DNA of 64,000 nt from G963677185 sp963677185. GTDB lineage: Bacteria > Bacillota > Syntrophomonadia > Syntrophomonadales > Syntrophomonadaceae. Positions within the stretch are counted from its first letter, which is position 1; each line of letters starts with the position of its first letter. Below, piece by piece: positions 25,316-34,446 of the stretch. The stretch covers positions 2,170,001 through 2,234,000 of the forward strand of contig OY781889.1 of NCBI GenBank assembly GCA_963677185.1, in the 5' to 3' direction. Made by a program: the position numbers and the translations under genes. The notes under the pieces are model-generated. The model worked only from the letters and a program-made list of their open reading frames with translations. It ran no database searches and was not told the origin of the DNA.

Positions 25316-26293
25316 CTACAGACTGGGAGGCATTTCCGCTCGATCCCGGGCTTCCACTTCCACATATCCGATTTCTTCGCCGCGAACAATCCGCACTTTT
25401 ACTAGCGGCAGGTCTTTAGTGTCGCTATAAGATGCGACAATCGAAGCTGCCAGGCGCACTGTGTCATTATTAGGTGTGCTTCCTCCCCGTATCAGGCCCT
25501 GCGGTCCAGGCCGCTCCTGGGTTTTAAGCAGGCAGTCGCCAGGCATGGCCAGGGCGGCGATATTATTATTATCAGACTGGTTGCGCCCTACCAGCAACAG
25601 GCTGTTGTCATTCAAAAGAAAATGCCGGCCGAAGCTCAATATTTTCAACTCCCAAAGGGTGCTGGCCGGGAAAAGGCTTAAATATTGGCGCATCCGTTTG
25701 CCATAGTTTTCCTGGGTCAGGCTGCAGCCTCCGGCAGGGGAAGGATAATCGCTAATGCCAATACGTTCGGCCATTTCCATCTGCACTTTGCGGCTTCTTC
25801 CGCTGATGTCCATCAAGCGGCTAACATCGATCCATCCTTCGCGCGCAGGAACGGTTTCTGGCAGCAATAAAGCCGACAGGGGCCTGACGATCAAGCCTCT
25901 GTAACCGGAAAGCTTGTCCACAGCCTGGATGGCATTTTTTGTCTGGCTCATAGGCCTCTGGCCCAGCACTTCTCCGCTGAACAGGAAGGATGCTCCCCTT
26001 GCTTCCATTATGGCTCCCGCCTGGCGAAACATAAAGGCATGGCAGTCGATGCAGGGGTTGATGTTTTTACCGTGCCCGTAAACTGGCGCCTTAACCATTT
26101 CCAGGTAATCCTGTTCCAGTTCCACCGAAACCAGTTCTATGCCCAGTTGGCGGGATGATGCTTCCGCCTTTTCAGGGATGCCAAAAAACGGCGAAACAAA
26201 ATGCACCGCGATGACTTCGATGCCCTGTTCTTTTATTAAATAGGCGGCCAGAATGGAATCCAGGCCGCCGGAAAAAATCTGGACTGCTTTCAC
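25316..26293 (-). CDS. PP-loop (MnmA/ThiI-like) adenine nucleotide alpha hydrolase
   Basis: 325-residue protein with the ATP-pyrophosphatase loop SGGLDS near residue 8, related to tRNA thiolases. Two cysteine regions match MnmA layout: NPCIDC near residue 83 and the Cys in AGGCSLTQ near 192. A C-terminal region with PGPQGLIRGG follows in place of the MnmA barrel. Role in sulfur transfer to tRNA or another acceptor is an inference. The start is GTG at 26293 with GGAGG 7 bases upstream; the TTG at 26308 would overlap that ribosome site. Confidence 0.72.
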   Translation of the reverse strand: MKAVQIFSGGLDSILAAYLIKEQGIEVIAVHFVSPFFGIPEKAEASSRQLGIELVSVELEQDYLEMVKAPVYGHGKNINPCIDCHAFMFRQAGAIMEARGASFLFSGEVLGQRPMSQTKNAIQAVDKLSGYRGLIVRPLSALLLPETVPAREGWIDVSRLMDISGRSRKVQMEMAERIGISDYPSPAGGCSLTQENYGKRMRQYLSLFPASTLWELKILSFGRHFLLNDNSLLLVGRNQSDNNNIAALAMPGDCLLKTQERPGPQGLIRGGSTPNNDTVRLAASIVASYSDTKDLPLVKVRIVRGEEIGYVEVEARDRAEMPPSL

Positions 26294-26400
26294 GTTTTTC
26301 CTCCACAATTATAAATTTAGCTTTGGATGTCCGCCGCCTGCGAGCTGCCCATTTTCTGCTCACGGCGGATATGATGTCACTGGCTGCCGCCTGGTAAAGC

Positions 26401-26853
26401 TTAAATGCTGCGGCCCTGAACTTCAGAATATACCGTGATTCCGTTATGCCGAAGCAAAGCGGTGGTGACCCCATCGCCTGGAATCAGCGTTCTGGAAAAG
26501 CAACCGTCATAAATGCTGCCGACTCCACAGGAAGGGCTATGCGCTTTGAAAACCGCTTCCTTGATTTGGCAGCATTGCGCTATGTACAGGGTTTCAAAGG
26601 CCCCGCGGACAAAGGTTTCGGTATGATCTAAGCCGTCAATGCCGGCCACCCGGGCATGTCCTTTAATAACAGATTCACCGTCGCCCCCGATAATTTCGCA
26701 AGTAACACGGGGTGTGGGCAGGCCGCCCAGCTGTTCCGGGCATACGGGCAGGGCCATTCCGGCCTTCAGCCAGGAAACAAACAACGGGTCCCGGTTATTG
26801 GCCCCGTTATATTTGCAGTTTACGCCGCACAGGCAGGCACTGATCAGGTACAA
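26401..26853 (-). CDS. DUF523 family protein
   Basis: 150-residue protein of the DUF523 (YbbK) family: SACLCGVNCKYNG near the N-terminus, LPVCPEQLGGLPTPR, and a C-terminal KAHSPSCGVG. Conserved cysteines suggest metal or thiol chemistry, but the role is unknown. The start is TTG at 26853, 8 bases after GGAGG; the reading from 26868 overlaps this ribosome site. It is upstream of the PP-loop gene on the same strand, about 107 bases away. Confidence 0.82.
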   Translation of the reverse strand: MYLISACLCGVNCKYNGANNRDPLFVSWLKAGMALPVCPEQLGGLPTPRVTCEIIGGDGESVIKGHARVAGIDGLDHTETFVRGAFETLYIAQCCQIKEAVFKAHSPSCGVGSIYDGCFSRTLIPGDGVTTALLRHNGITVYSEVQGRSI

Positions 26854-27050
26854 ATGCAAAACCTCCAATACAGCATTTTATTATGGAGGGAGGGAAAATG
26901 CAAGCGGCGATGAGCTTTGCTGTCAGGGGCAACATGCCGGTATACAGCCGGTGAACAACCTGATGATATTCAATTCGCCTGAAAACAGTGCTAATATTTA
27001 ATGTAAATGGTTTATAATTTGATTATCACAAGGATGAAGGGAGAGCACCA

Positions 27051-28229
27051 ATGAGCCAGAACAGCGGATCCGGTAGAGTTAACAAGGCCTTGATTCTGTT
27101 AATTTTTTTATTGCTGGTAGCGGGCACTCTTTACATTATGTACATGAACAACATGCTGCCCCAGAAAGCTATCGGTCCGGCCAAGGTGGATACACCAGCC
27201 ACTCAAAACACCCAGACCATTGTGATTGGTCCCTCTGATATTCCCCAGATGGTTGAAAAAGCCAGCCCAGCCGTGGTTAATATTCAAACAGTGGTGGCTA
27301 CTAGCGGCAATTACCAGGATTTCTATAATTATTATGCACCTTTTTTGGGCCCGGACACGGCTATACCCGGCGACGAGTATTATTCTGAAGCTCAGGGAAG
27401 CGGCTTTATAATCAGCGAGAAGGGTCAAGCCTACGTCATTACCAACCAGCATGTCATTGACGGCGCCAGCGAGATCAATGTTACCATTGTCAACCAGAAA
27501 GAGCCGATCAAGGCCACCGTGGTGGGAGAAGATTACGAATCCGACCTGGCAGTTTTGAAGCTGGAGACCGGGCAGAGTCTGCAAAGCCTGGAGATGGGTG
27601 ATTCTGATAATATTAAGGTTGGCGAGTGGGTCATAGCCATCGGCAATCCCTATGGCCTCGATCATACCGTGACGGCAGGCGTGATCAGCGCCAAAGGCCG
27701 CCCTATGGAGATAGAAGGGCGGATTTACAACAATCTGATTCAGACTGATGCCGCAATTAATCCCGGCAATAGCGGAGGCCCGCTGCTAAGCGCCAGCGGG
27801 CAGGTTATAGGTATCAACACCATGATAACTGCGGAAGGGCAGGGACTGGGTTTTGCTATTCCCATCAACACGGTCAAGGATGTACTGGGGGATCTGATTG
27901 AAAAAGGCAAGGTGGTCAGACCTTATATAGGCGTTTGGATGAGGGTTATGGACGCTCAAACCGCAACGCGTATGAATGTCGAAAACAAAGGAGTTATTAT
28001 CCAGAGCGTTATAGCAGGCAGCCCCGCAGCCAAAGCCGGTATTACAACCGGAGATATAATCGTCAAGGCCGACGGACAGGATGTGGAGAGCCCGGATTCT
28101 TTGCAGTCCATGGTGAAGTCCAAAAATGTAGGCGATACTATGGAATTGGAGATTGTACGCAGCGGCCAGACTGAGACGATTAAGGTGGTTCTGGAGGAAA
28201 AACCAGCTGAAACCAGCCGGCAGCCATAG
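27051..28229 (+). CDS. HtrA/DegP-like membrane-anchored serine protease
   Basis: 392 residues: a short cytoplasmic tail, one membrane anchor (about 13-31), a trypsin-like domain and one C-terminal PDZ domain. The catalytic triad is visible: His134 in TNQHVIDGA, Asp165 in SDLAVLK and Ser241 in NPGNSGGPLL. The PDZ part begins near 290 (VRPYIGVWM) and includes AGSPAAKAGITTGDII. It should act outside the membrane in protein quality control. A -10-like TATAAT lies at 27013-27018, but no good -35 is visible. GAAGGGAG precedes the ATG. Confidence 0.93.
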   Translation: MSQNSGSGRVNKALILLIFLLLVAGTLYIMYMNNMLPQKAIGPAKVDTPATQNTQTIVIGPSDIPQMVEKASPAVVNIQTVVATSGNYQDFYNYYAPFLGPDTAIPGDEYYSEAQGSGFIISEKGQAYVITNQHVIDGASEINVTIVNQKEPIKATVVGEDYESDLAVLKLETGQSLQSLEMGDSDNIKVGEWVIAIGNPYGLDHTVTAGVISAKGRPMEIEGRIYNNLIQTDAAINPGNSGGPLLSASGQVIGINTMITAEGQGLGFAIPINTVKDVLGDLIEKGKVVRPYIGVWMRVMDAQTATRMNVENKGVIIQSVIAGSPAAKAGITTGDIIVKADGQDVESPDSLQSMVKSKNVGDTMELEIVRSGQTETIKVVLEEKPAETSRQP

Positions 28230-28274
28230 CATATAAATAAATATCGCAGCAATGCTCATTGTTGGAGGCAGTAT

Positions 28275-29366
28275 ATGGCCGAAATTAAAAGAATCGGGGT
28301 CTTAACAGGCGGAGGTGATTGCCCGGGGCTGAACGCAGTAATCCGGGCGGTTGCCAAATCAGCTATCAATGTTCACGGCCTTGAAGTCATAGGTTTTCTG
28401 GACGGTTTTAAGGGTCTGGTTGAGAATTCCTGGATCCCCCTGGATTGGGAACGGGTGTCGGGTATACTTCATGTAGGCGGGACTATCCTGGGGAGTTCCA
28501 ACCGGGATAATCCCTTCAACTTCTATATTGAAGAAAATGGCCAGTTTGTGGCCCGGGATATGTCCGCAACGGCGGTAGAAAACCTGCACCAGCTAGGCAT
28601 CGACGCCCTGGTAATTATTGGCGGAGACGGCAGCATGCACATTGCCCAGGGATTGGCAGAGCTGGGCGTCAAGGTGGTAGGGGTTCCCAAGACCATCGAC
28701 AATGATTTACTGGCTACAGACTTTACCTTTGGCTTTAACACGGCGGTAGCCACCGCTTCGGAAGCGCTGGATCGCTTGCATACCACGGCTGAATCCCATC
28801 ACCGGGTTATGGTCCTGGAAGTTATGGGCAGATATGCGGGGTGGATCGCCTTGTATTCCGGCATATCCGGGGGGGCAGACGTTATTCTAATTCCTGAAAT
28901 CCCCTATGATCTGGACCGGATAATAGACAAAATCCAGGAGCGGTACCGAATGGGTAAAAAATTCAGCATAATCGTCATCGCGGAAGGAGCTGTGGAAAAA
29001 GGCGGTCAAATGGTAGTTCAGAGAACCGTTGACCGCAGCCATGATCCCATCCGGCTGGGTGGCAACGGGCAGAAGCTGGCTGATCGCATTGAAAGCCAGA
29101 GCGGAATAGAAAGCCGGGTTACGGTGCTGGGACATCTGCAAAGGGGAGGCAGCGCAGTTCCCTTCGATCGGATTATATCGACCCGCTACGGTGTGGCAGC
29201 GGTTGATGTGCTGATGAAAGGCATTTATGGGCACATGGTCGCCCTCTCCGGCACCAGGATATGTTCGGTGCCCATTCCGGAAGCCATTAAGCATTTGAAA
29301 AAGGTTAATCCCCAGGGGGAAATGGTTGGAGCAGCCCGCGCGGTGGGCGTTAGCATGGGAGATTGA
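28275..29366 (+). CDS. pfkA: 6-phosphofructokinase (donor uncertain: ATP or PPi)
   Basis: Phosphorylates fructose 6-phosphate. GGGDCPGLNAVIR near the N-terminus, IIGGDGSM, VPKTIDND, and VMGRYAGWIALYSG are family motifs. 363 residues, longer than the 320 of E. coli PfkA, and the C-terminal half resembles the mixed ATP/PPi group. Gly119 in GGDGS is the ATP-type residue, while Lys139 in PKTIDND is typical of PPi-dependent enzymes, so the phosphoryl donor cannot be settled from sequence. GGAGG lies 8 bases before the ATG. Confidence 0.88.
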   Translation: MAEIKRIGVLTGGGDCPGLNAVIRAVAKSAINVHGLEVIGFLDGFKGLVENSWIPLDWERVSGILHVGGTILGSSNRDNPFNFYIEENGQFVARDMSATAVENLHQLGIDALVIIGGDGSMHIAQGLAELGVKVVGVPKTIDNDLLATDFTFGFNTAVATASEALDRLHTTAESHHRVMVLEVMGRYAGWIALYSGISGGADVILIPEIPYDLDRIIDKIQERYRMGKKFSIIVIAEGAVEKGGQMVVQRTVDRSHDPIRLGGNGQKLADRIESQSGIESRVTVLGHLQRGGSAVPFDRIISTRYGVAAVDVLMKGIYGHMVALSGTRICSVPIPEAIKHLKKVNPQGEMVGAARAVGVSMGD

Positions 29367-29388
29367 GACAGAGACGGAGGTTCCATAA

Positions 29389-30237
29389 GTGAAGCAAATT
29401 GCGGTTTTAGGAGCTGGATTCATGGGTGCCGGCATAGCTCAAGCGGCTTCTCAAGCAGGATATAATGTGGTTATGCGGGATCTGCAAATGAACCTGGTGA
29501 AAACCGGTTGTAAAGCCATAGAAAGCAACCTGCTCCGTATGCAGGCAGCGCAGGAAATTACCCGGGAAGAATGTGACGCCATTCTGGGCAGGATCAGGGG
29601 CACAACCGACCTGGCTGAAGTCCGGGACGCAGACATGGTGATTGAAGCCGTCGTAGAAAACATGGCAGTTAAAAAACAGCTGTTCACGGAATTGGATATT
29701 ATTTGCCCCGAACACTGCATCCTGGCCAGCAACACCTCGTCATTTTCCATAACTGAAATAGCATCGGTGGTTAGGAGAAAAGGCCGCATTATAGGCGCGC
29801 ATTTTTTCTATCCGGTGCCGCTGATTAAGCTGGTGGAGGTAGTCAGGGCGGTTGAAACCAGTGACGAAACCGTGGAAAAAACCAGGAAATTCGTGGACAG
29901 CCTGGGCAAGGAATGTGTGCTTCTGAACCGTGAAAGTCCGGGATATATAGTCAACAGGATTCTGCTAACCTTTATCAACGAAGCCATCCATGTTTACGGG
30001 GAAGGCATGGCATCGGCGGATGACATTGATACCGCGATCATGACGGGCACCAATATGCCGGTTGGGCCGCTGGCCCTGGCTGACAGCATAGGCCTGGATA
30101 CGGTTTACAATGGGCTGGAAGCCCTTCAAAATGAATTCCGCGACAGTAAATACCGGACTCACCAGTATTTTTCCACCATTATCCGTGCAGGCCGCCTGGG
30201 CAAAAAAAGTGGCCATGGATTTTATAAATATAATTAA
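29389..30237 (+). CDS. hbd: 3-hydroxybutyryl-CoA dehydrogenase
   Basis: NAD-dependent oxidoreductase interconverting acetoacetyl-CoA and 3-hydroxybutyryl-CoA, in butyrate oxidation or formation. The Rossmann motif GAGFMGAGIA is at residues 8-17. SSFSITEIA, the catalytic region GAHFFYPVPLIKLVEVV with its conserved His, and NRESPGYIVNRIL follow. 282 residues, normal. The start is GTG at 29389 with CGGAGG 9 bases upstream. It lies 22 bases after pfkA on the same strand. Confidence 0.93.
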   Translation: MKQIAVLGAGFMGAGIAQAASQAGYNVVMRDLQMNLVKTGCKAIESNLLRMQAAQEITREECDAILGRIRGTTDLAEVRDADMVIEAVVENMAVKKQLFTELDIICPEHCILASNTSSFSITEIASVVRRKGRIIGAHFFYPVPLIKLVEVVRAVETSDETVEKTRKFVDSLGKECVLLNRESPGYIVNRILLTFINEAIHVYGEGMASADDIDTAIMTGTNMPVGPLALADSIGLDTVYNGLEALQNEFRDSKYRTHQYFSTIIRAGRLGKKSGHGFYKYN

Positions 30238-30320
30238 CAAGTGAGCTTGTTTAGGGTACAATATAGCGTATTGTTTTTTAAAATACGACAAATAAATGTG
30301 GGATCAAGGGAGATGTAACC

Positions 30321-31154
30321 ATGGTATTCAAACCCCAGAAGTCTTATGGACCCTGGATTGGGCTGCTGGCAGGAATAATTATTTTTGGTTTTGTTTTTTG
30401 GGGGATCAACTATTCACTGGGCCCCGAAGATCAGATCCTGAAGATACTCCTGCTGCTTCCGGCGGTAGTGTTTGCATTTGTAGGCGCTTACCTCGTATTC
30501 GGTGCATTTAACACCAGATATGTTATTGAAGACGAACGCTTGCACCTGCATTGGGGTATTTTTCACAAAACCGTTGCCTGGAGCGAGTTTAGCGAAGTAA
30601 TACAGATTAAGGGCGAAGCCACTCTTTTTCCCTTCCTGTCAGCTTCCTGGCCTGGATACATAGCTGGCCTGTATACCATGCAAGGCTTCGGTCCAGTACG
30701 CATTTTTGGGTCAAAATGGGAAGACGGATTTGTATATATGAAAACCAGCCGGGGATTTTTCGGAGTGACTCCAGGGGATGACCGGTTTATTCAGACTATC
30801 GCCGAAAAAACCGGCCTGGAGATCCAGGAAATAAATATGGATGAAGTGCCCAAGCATGTCAAGGGAACCAGCCTGAAAAACGACAATGTGTTCAGCATGT
30901 ACTACAAAATGAACGTTATTGCCCTGGGCATGCTGGCCCTGTATATCGCTATATTCTACCCCGGTTCTTCTGCTCCGCCCTTTATTATCCTCCTCCTGGT
31001 AATCGCCCTTGCCCTATTTTTCTTTACGGTAAGCAATGCGGGCCGCCTGGTGCAGTTCAGCGCCATAGGAGGCTATGCGACTTTGCTAATGGGGGTTGCT
31101 GTAACCGGTGCGTTTCTGATCATGTCTTTCGCAACCATAAGCTTACAGTTATAA
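30321..31154 (+). CDS. Membrane protein with bacterial PH-like domain
   Basis: 277 residues. Two N-terminal membrane segments (about 12-30 and 42-62) are followed by a PH-like beta domain starting at TRYVIEDERLHLHWG with VAWSEFSEV, and two to three C-terminal membrane segments (about 192-275). This layout is known for bPH-type membrane proteins of Firmicutes whose function is not established. GGGAGATG precedes the ATG at 30321. It is an independent gene or the start of a unit with the YchF-like gene 27 bases downstream. Confidence 0.7.
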   Translation: MVFKPQKSYGPWIGLLAGIIIFGFVFWGINYSLGPEDQILKILLLLPAVVFAFVGAYLVFGAFNTRYVIEDERLHLHWGIFHKTVAWSEFSEVIQIKGEATLFPFLSASWPGYIAGLYTMQGFGPVRIFGSKWEDGFVYMKTSRGFFGVTPGDDRFIQTIAEKTGLEIQEINMDEVPKHVKGTSLKNDNVFSMYYKMNVIALGMLALYIAIFYPGSSAPPFIILLLVIALALFFFTVSNAGRLVQFSAIGGYATLLMGVAVTGAFLIMSFATISLQL

Positions 31155-31180
31155 CGTTTCGACATTGAAAGGAATGGATA

Positions 31181-32245
31181 ATGCAAATAGGTATTATTGG
31201 TATGCCATCTACCGGCAAGTCGACGGTGCTGGAATTGATGGCCGGCGGCCGCAGCACGGCAGGCGGACGCGGCAAAGCGGCTATAGCCATGGCCCAGGTG
31301 CCGGATCGCCGCATAGAATATCTTTCCGGCTTGTTCAAGCCCAAGAAAACCAGCTATGCTCAGCTTGAAGCCATTGAAGTTCCGGGCCTGACACCTGGCG
31401 GCGGCAAAGGGGCCAATGTGTTTTTAGATACCGCCCGCAAAGCAGATGCTTTATTGCACGTGGTTAGAGTCTATGAAGGTGAACAAGGCCTTTATCCCTT
31501 TGAAGAAGTCGATCCCCTGAAAGAAATCAATGATATTCGCTATGAAATACTGATGGCCGATTTAGAGCTGGTTGACAAGCGGATTGAACGTATTAACAGC
31601 GGCAAGAAAAAGCCCCCTCAGGCAGTTGAGGAAGCCCTGCTGGAGCGATTGCGCATTGCTCTGGAAGAGGAAACCAACCTGTCCACGCTTAATTTGAGTG
31701 ACGAGGAGAGCGTCCTGCTGTCCGGTTACCAGTTCTTAACCGTGAAACCCATGCTAATCTGCCTGAACCTTTCCGAAGAGCGGCTCAAGAACAAACAATA
31801 TCCGAAGCAGGCGGAGATTGAAGCTCTGGCCGCCGACAAACACATGCCGCTGGTTACCATATCGGCCAGCATCGAAAAAGATATCCTGGAGCTCGAAGAA
31901 GAAGACCGTGAGCTTTTCATGGCCGAGCTCGGGCAGGAGGAAACCGGCCTGGTGCGTATCATCAGGGGCTTATATTCCATGCTGGGGCTGATATCTTTCT
32001 TTACGGTAGGCGAAGACGAAGTAAAGGCCTGGACCATCCGGGCAGGCACAGATGCCCGAACCGGAGCCGGCAAGATTCACAGCGACATAGAACGAGGCTT
32101 TATTCGCGCCGAAGTGGTTGCATATAACGATTTCGTAAGCTGTGGCGGCATGCATGGAGCCAAGGAAAAAGGCTTGTTCCGGCTGGAAGGCAAAACATAT
32201 GTAATTAAAGACGGCGATATCGTGCATTATCGCTTTAATGTATGA
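31181..32245 (+). CDS. YchF/OLA1-like TRAFAC ATPase with TGS domain
   Basis: 354 residues. The P-loop is GMPSTGKST (7-15), changed from the usual GxPNVGKST of YchF. The position of the G4 specificity motif reads NLSEE, in line with the NxxE of YchF proteins, which prefer ATP over GTP. A coiled-coil region lies near 120-180, and the C-terminal TGS-like (DUF933) domain runs from about 270, with TVGEDEVKAWTI and DIERGFIRAEV. YchF binds ribosomes in other bacteria. This copy is divergent and may be a paralogue of the canonical one. Confidence 0.85.
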   Translation: MQIGIIGMPSTGKSTVLELMAGGRSTAGGRGKAAIAMAQVPDRRIEYLSGLFKPKKTSYAQLEAIEVPGLTPGGGKGANVFLDTARKADALLHVVRVYEGEQGLYPFEEVDPLKEINDIRYEILMADLELVDKRIERINSGKKKPPQAVEEALLERLRIALEEETNLSTLNLSDEESVLLSGYQFLTVKPMLICLNLSEERLKNKQYPKQAEIEALAADKHMPLVTISASIEKDILELEEEDRELFMAELGQEETGLVRIIRGLYSMLGLISFFTVGEDEVKAWTIRAGTDARTGAGKIHSDIERGFIRAEVVAYNDFVSCGGMHGAKEKGLFRLEGKTYVIKDGDIVHYRFNV

Positions 32246-32255
32246 AGCGGAAAGA

Positions 32256-32365
32256 CAAATATCAGGGACCAAATCTCAGGGACGGTTCTCGTGATTTATT
32301 ACAGATATGTCAGCTTACGAACTGACATATTTGTAATAAATCACGAGAACCGTCCCTGAGATTTG
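32256..32365. repeat. 96-bp near-perfect palindrome (MITE/REP-like) with flanking direct repeat
   Basis: 32270-32313 and 32322-32365 are complementary over 44 bp with a single G-T pair (32304/32331) and an 8-base loop CTTACGAA. The outer end CAAATCTCAGGGAC is preceded by a near copy, CAAATATCAGGGAC, at 32256-32269, making a 14-bp tandem repeat with one change. No T-run follows, so it is not a plain terminator. It lies between a YchF-like gene and recG, ending 23 bases before the recG start. The shared AAATCAC...GTCCC layout links it to the palindrome at 23678. Confidence 0.85.
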
Positions 32366-32388
32366 CGTTTAACCTGCGGTATGGAAAT

Positions 32389-34431
32389 ATGAGTATTGAC
32401 AACCTCTTTGAAGATATCCAATACATTAAAGGAGTGGGCCCGGCCCGGAAGCAGCAGCTTAACCGGTTGGGTTTGGATACTCCGATGGATTTGCTCTGGC
32501 ACATTCCTCGCGATTACCTGGATGCTTCCGGAGCCAGCAGCCTGGACAACCTTGCCGAGATGGCGGGCCAGAGGGTTTCCCTGCTGGGCGTTATTGTATC
32601 GGCCTCATCGCGCCGGGCGGGCCGGCGCATGGAAATTGTCAAGGCAGAACTGGATTTCAACGGGATTCCGATTAGCGCGATCTGGTTCAACCAGCCTTAT
32701 GTTAAGAAGCTGCTCATAAGCGGTGAAAGTATTTTTATCAGCGGGGTTTTGAAACTCAGCCAGCTGGGTTATGAGATAAATGTCGCTGATTACAGCCTTA
32801 TTGACGACGGCGACCGGGACCTTCCGATGGTTCCCATCTATCCTCTTACCGCTGGCTTAAGCCAGAAAACGGTCAGGAAGATAATTAATAACGTATTGCT
32901 GGAGCGCCTGGTTCATTATCCTGAAATCATTGATGACAGCCTCCGCCTGGAACACAATCTATGCGGAATTCAAGACGCCCTGCGCTGGATTCACAATCCC
33001 CCGGACCGCTGGTCAGCGGATACAGCCCGCCGCCGCCTGGCATTTGAAGAGATGCTTCTGTTCAAGCTATCCCTGGCCTTCGACAACAGTGCCGCTGAAG
33101 GGGAAGCCGGAATAAGCCACAGCCGGGATCATCATCTGGTTGAACGCCTGATCGCCAACCTGCCTTTCAAGTTAACCGGGGCTCAATTCAGAGCGTCCCT
33201 GGAAATATTCGCGGATATGGAATCATCCCGCCCCATGAATCGGTTGCTGCAGGGAGATGTGGGGGCAGGTAAAACGGCGGTTGCAGCCCTGGCCATGGCC
33301 AAGGCTGCTGGAGGCGGATACCAGTCGGCCATGATGGCCCCTACCGAGATTTTAGCCGGCCAGCATTATCAGAGTCTGCAGGCGCTTTTTGCCGGCCTGG
33401 ATGTATGCATTACCTGGTTATCCGGTTCATGTGCTGCCAGCCGAAAAAAGGAAATGCTGCAGGCATTGAAGGAAGGTCATATAGACATTCTGGTCGGAAC
33501 TCACGCCCTGATCCAAGACAGAGTGAGCTTCAGCCGTTTGGGATTGGTCATAATTGACGAACAGCACCGCTTCGGTGTCCGGCAGAGGGAGAGCCTGGCT
33601 GCCAAGGGAATCAACATGGATGTGCTGGTAATGACGGCAACGCCGATTCCCCGGACTCTGGCGTTAAGCTGTTACGGAGAACAGCATACCTCCTGGCTGG
33701 ATGAAATGCCTCCAGGACGCAAACCGATCAAAACCCGCACGCTTTCGCGGCGCCTGGCCAGGCAGGCCTACGATTTCATGGCCGGAGAGGTAAAACGGGG
33801 ACACCAGGCATATATAGTGTGTCCGTTGATTGAAGAATCGGAAAAAATTGATCTGCAAAACGCCGGCGATTTATTCGCCAACCTCCAGAAATTATATCCG
33901 GAAATCTCTTTAGGACTGCTGCATGGCCGCATGTCAGGGCAGGACAAGGAGAAAGCGATCAACTCATTTAAGAATGCCGAAATTCAGGCGCTGGTTTCAA
34001 CTACCGTAGTTGAGGTGGGGGTGGACAATCCCCGTGCAACAGTTATGATCGTGGAGCAAGCAGAACGCTTCGGGCTGGCTCAGTTGCACCAGCTGCGCGG
34101 CCGGGTCGGGCGGGGCGATGAGCAGGCTTATTGCATTCTGTTGTCGGATCCCGCTTCGGAAGACGCCGGGTCGCGGCTGGAAGCCATGGAAAATTCCAAT
34201 GACGGGTTTGAGCTGGCAATGAAAGACTTGCAGATTCGTGGTCCTGGTGACATGATGGGAATGAAGCAGCACGGATTTACCGGATTTCGAGTTCTGAATC
34301 TTAACGATGACCTCGAAATTATCGCAAGCTGTGATAAAGCGGTCCAGTCGCTTGATTTGGAGCTGTATCGAAATGCTCCGGACCTGGCCGCGTATATTTC
34401 AACCCTTGGCAAGTACAGTACAGTATTATAA
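32389..34431 (+). CDS. recG: ATP-dependent DNA helicase RecG
   Basis: Branch-migration helicase that regresses stalled forks. 680 residues, normal. An N-terminal OB-type wedge domain begins with GVGPARKQQLNRLG. Helicase motifs are Walker A GDVGAGKT (289-296), DEQH (390-393), MTATPIPRTL and, in the second lobe, VSTTVVEVGVDNP and QLRGRVGRG. The C-terminal DLQIRGPGDMMGMKQHG is RecG-specific. The ATG at 32389 has only a weak purine-rich site upstream, and the preceding palindrome could affect its translation or transcription. Confidence 0.95.
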   Translation: MSIDNLFEDIQYIKGVGPARKQQLNRLGLDTPMDLLWHIPRDYLDASGASSLDNLAEMAGQRVSLLGVIVSASSRRAGRRMEIVKAELDFNGIPISAIWFNQPYVKKLLISGESIFISGVLKLSQLGYEINVADYSLIDDGDRDLPMVPIYPLTAGLSQKTVRKIINNVLLERLVHYPEIIDDSLRLEHNLCGIQDALRWIHNPPDRWSADTARRRLAFEEMLLFKLSLAFDNSAAEGEAGISHSRDHHLVERLIANLPFKLTGAQFRASLEIFADMESSRPMNRLLQGDVGAGKTAVAALAMAKAAGGGYQSAMMAPTEILAGQHYQSLQALFAGLDVCITWLSGSCAASRKKEMLQALKEGHIDILVGTHALIQDRVSFSRLGLVIIDEQHRFGVRQRESLAAKGINMDVLVMTATPIPRTLALSCYGEQHTSWLDEMPPGRKPIKTRTLSRRLARQAYDFMAGEVKRGHQAYIVCPLIEESEKIDLQNAGDLFANLQKLYPEISLGLLHGRMSGQDKEKAINSFKNAEIQALVSTTVVEVGVDNPRATVMIVEQAERFGLAQLHQLRGRVGRGDEQAYCILLSDPASEDAGSRLEAMENSNDGFELAMKDLQIRGPGDMMGMKQHGFTGFRVLNLNDDLEIIASCDKAVQSLDLELYRNAPDLAAYISTLGKYSTVL

Positions 34432-34446
34432 TATGCAGGAGAGCCC

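Noticed and set aside
27013..27018. Promoter TATAAT before the HtrA-like gene
   Set aside because: No -35 or extended -10 is present, so a match to six AT-rich bases is not enough.
32270..32365. Bidirectional intrinsic terminator
   Set aside because: The 44-bp stem is much longer than terminator stems and there is no T-run on either side.
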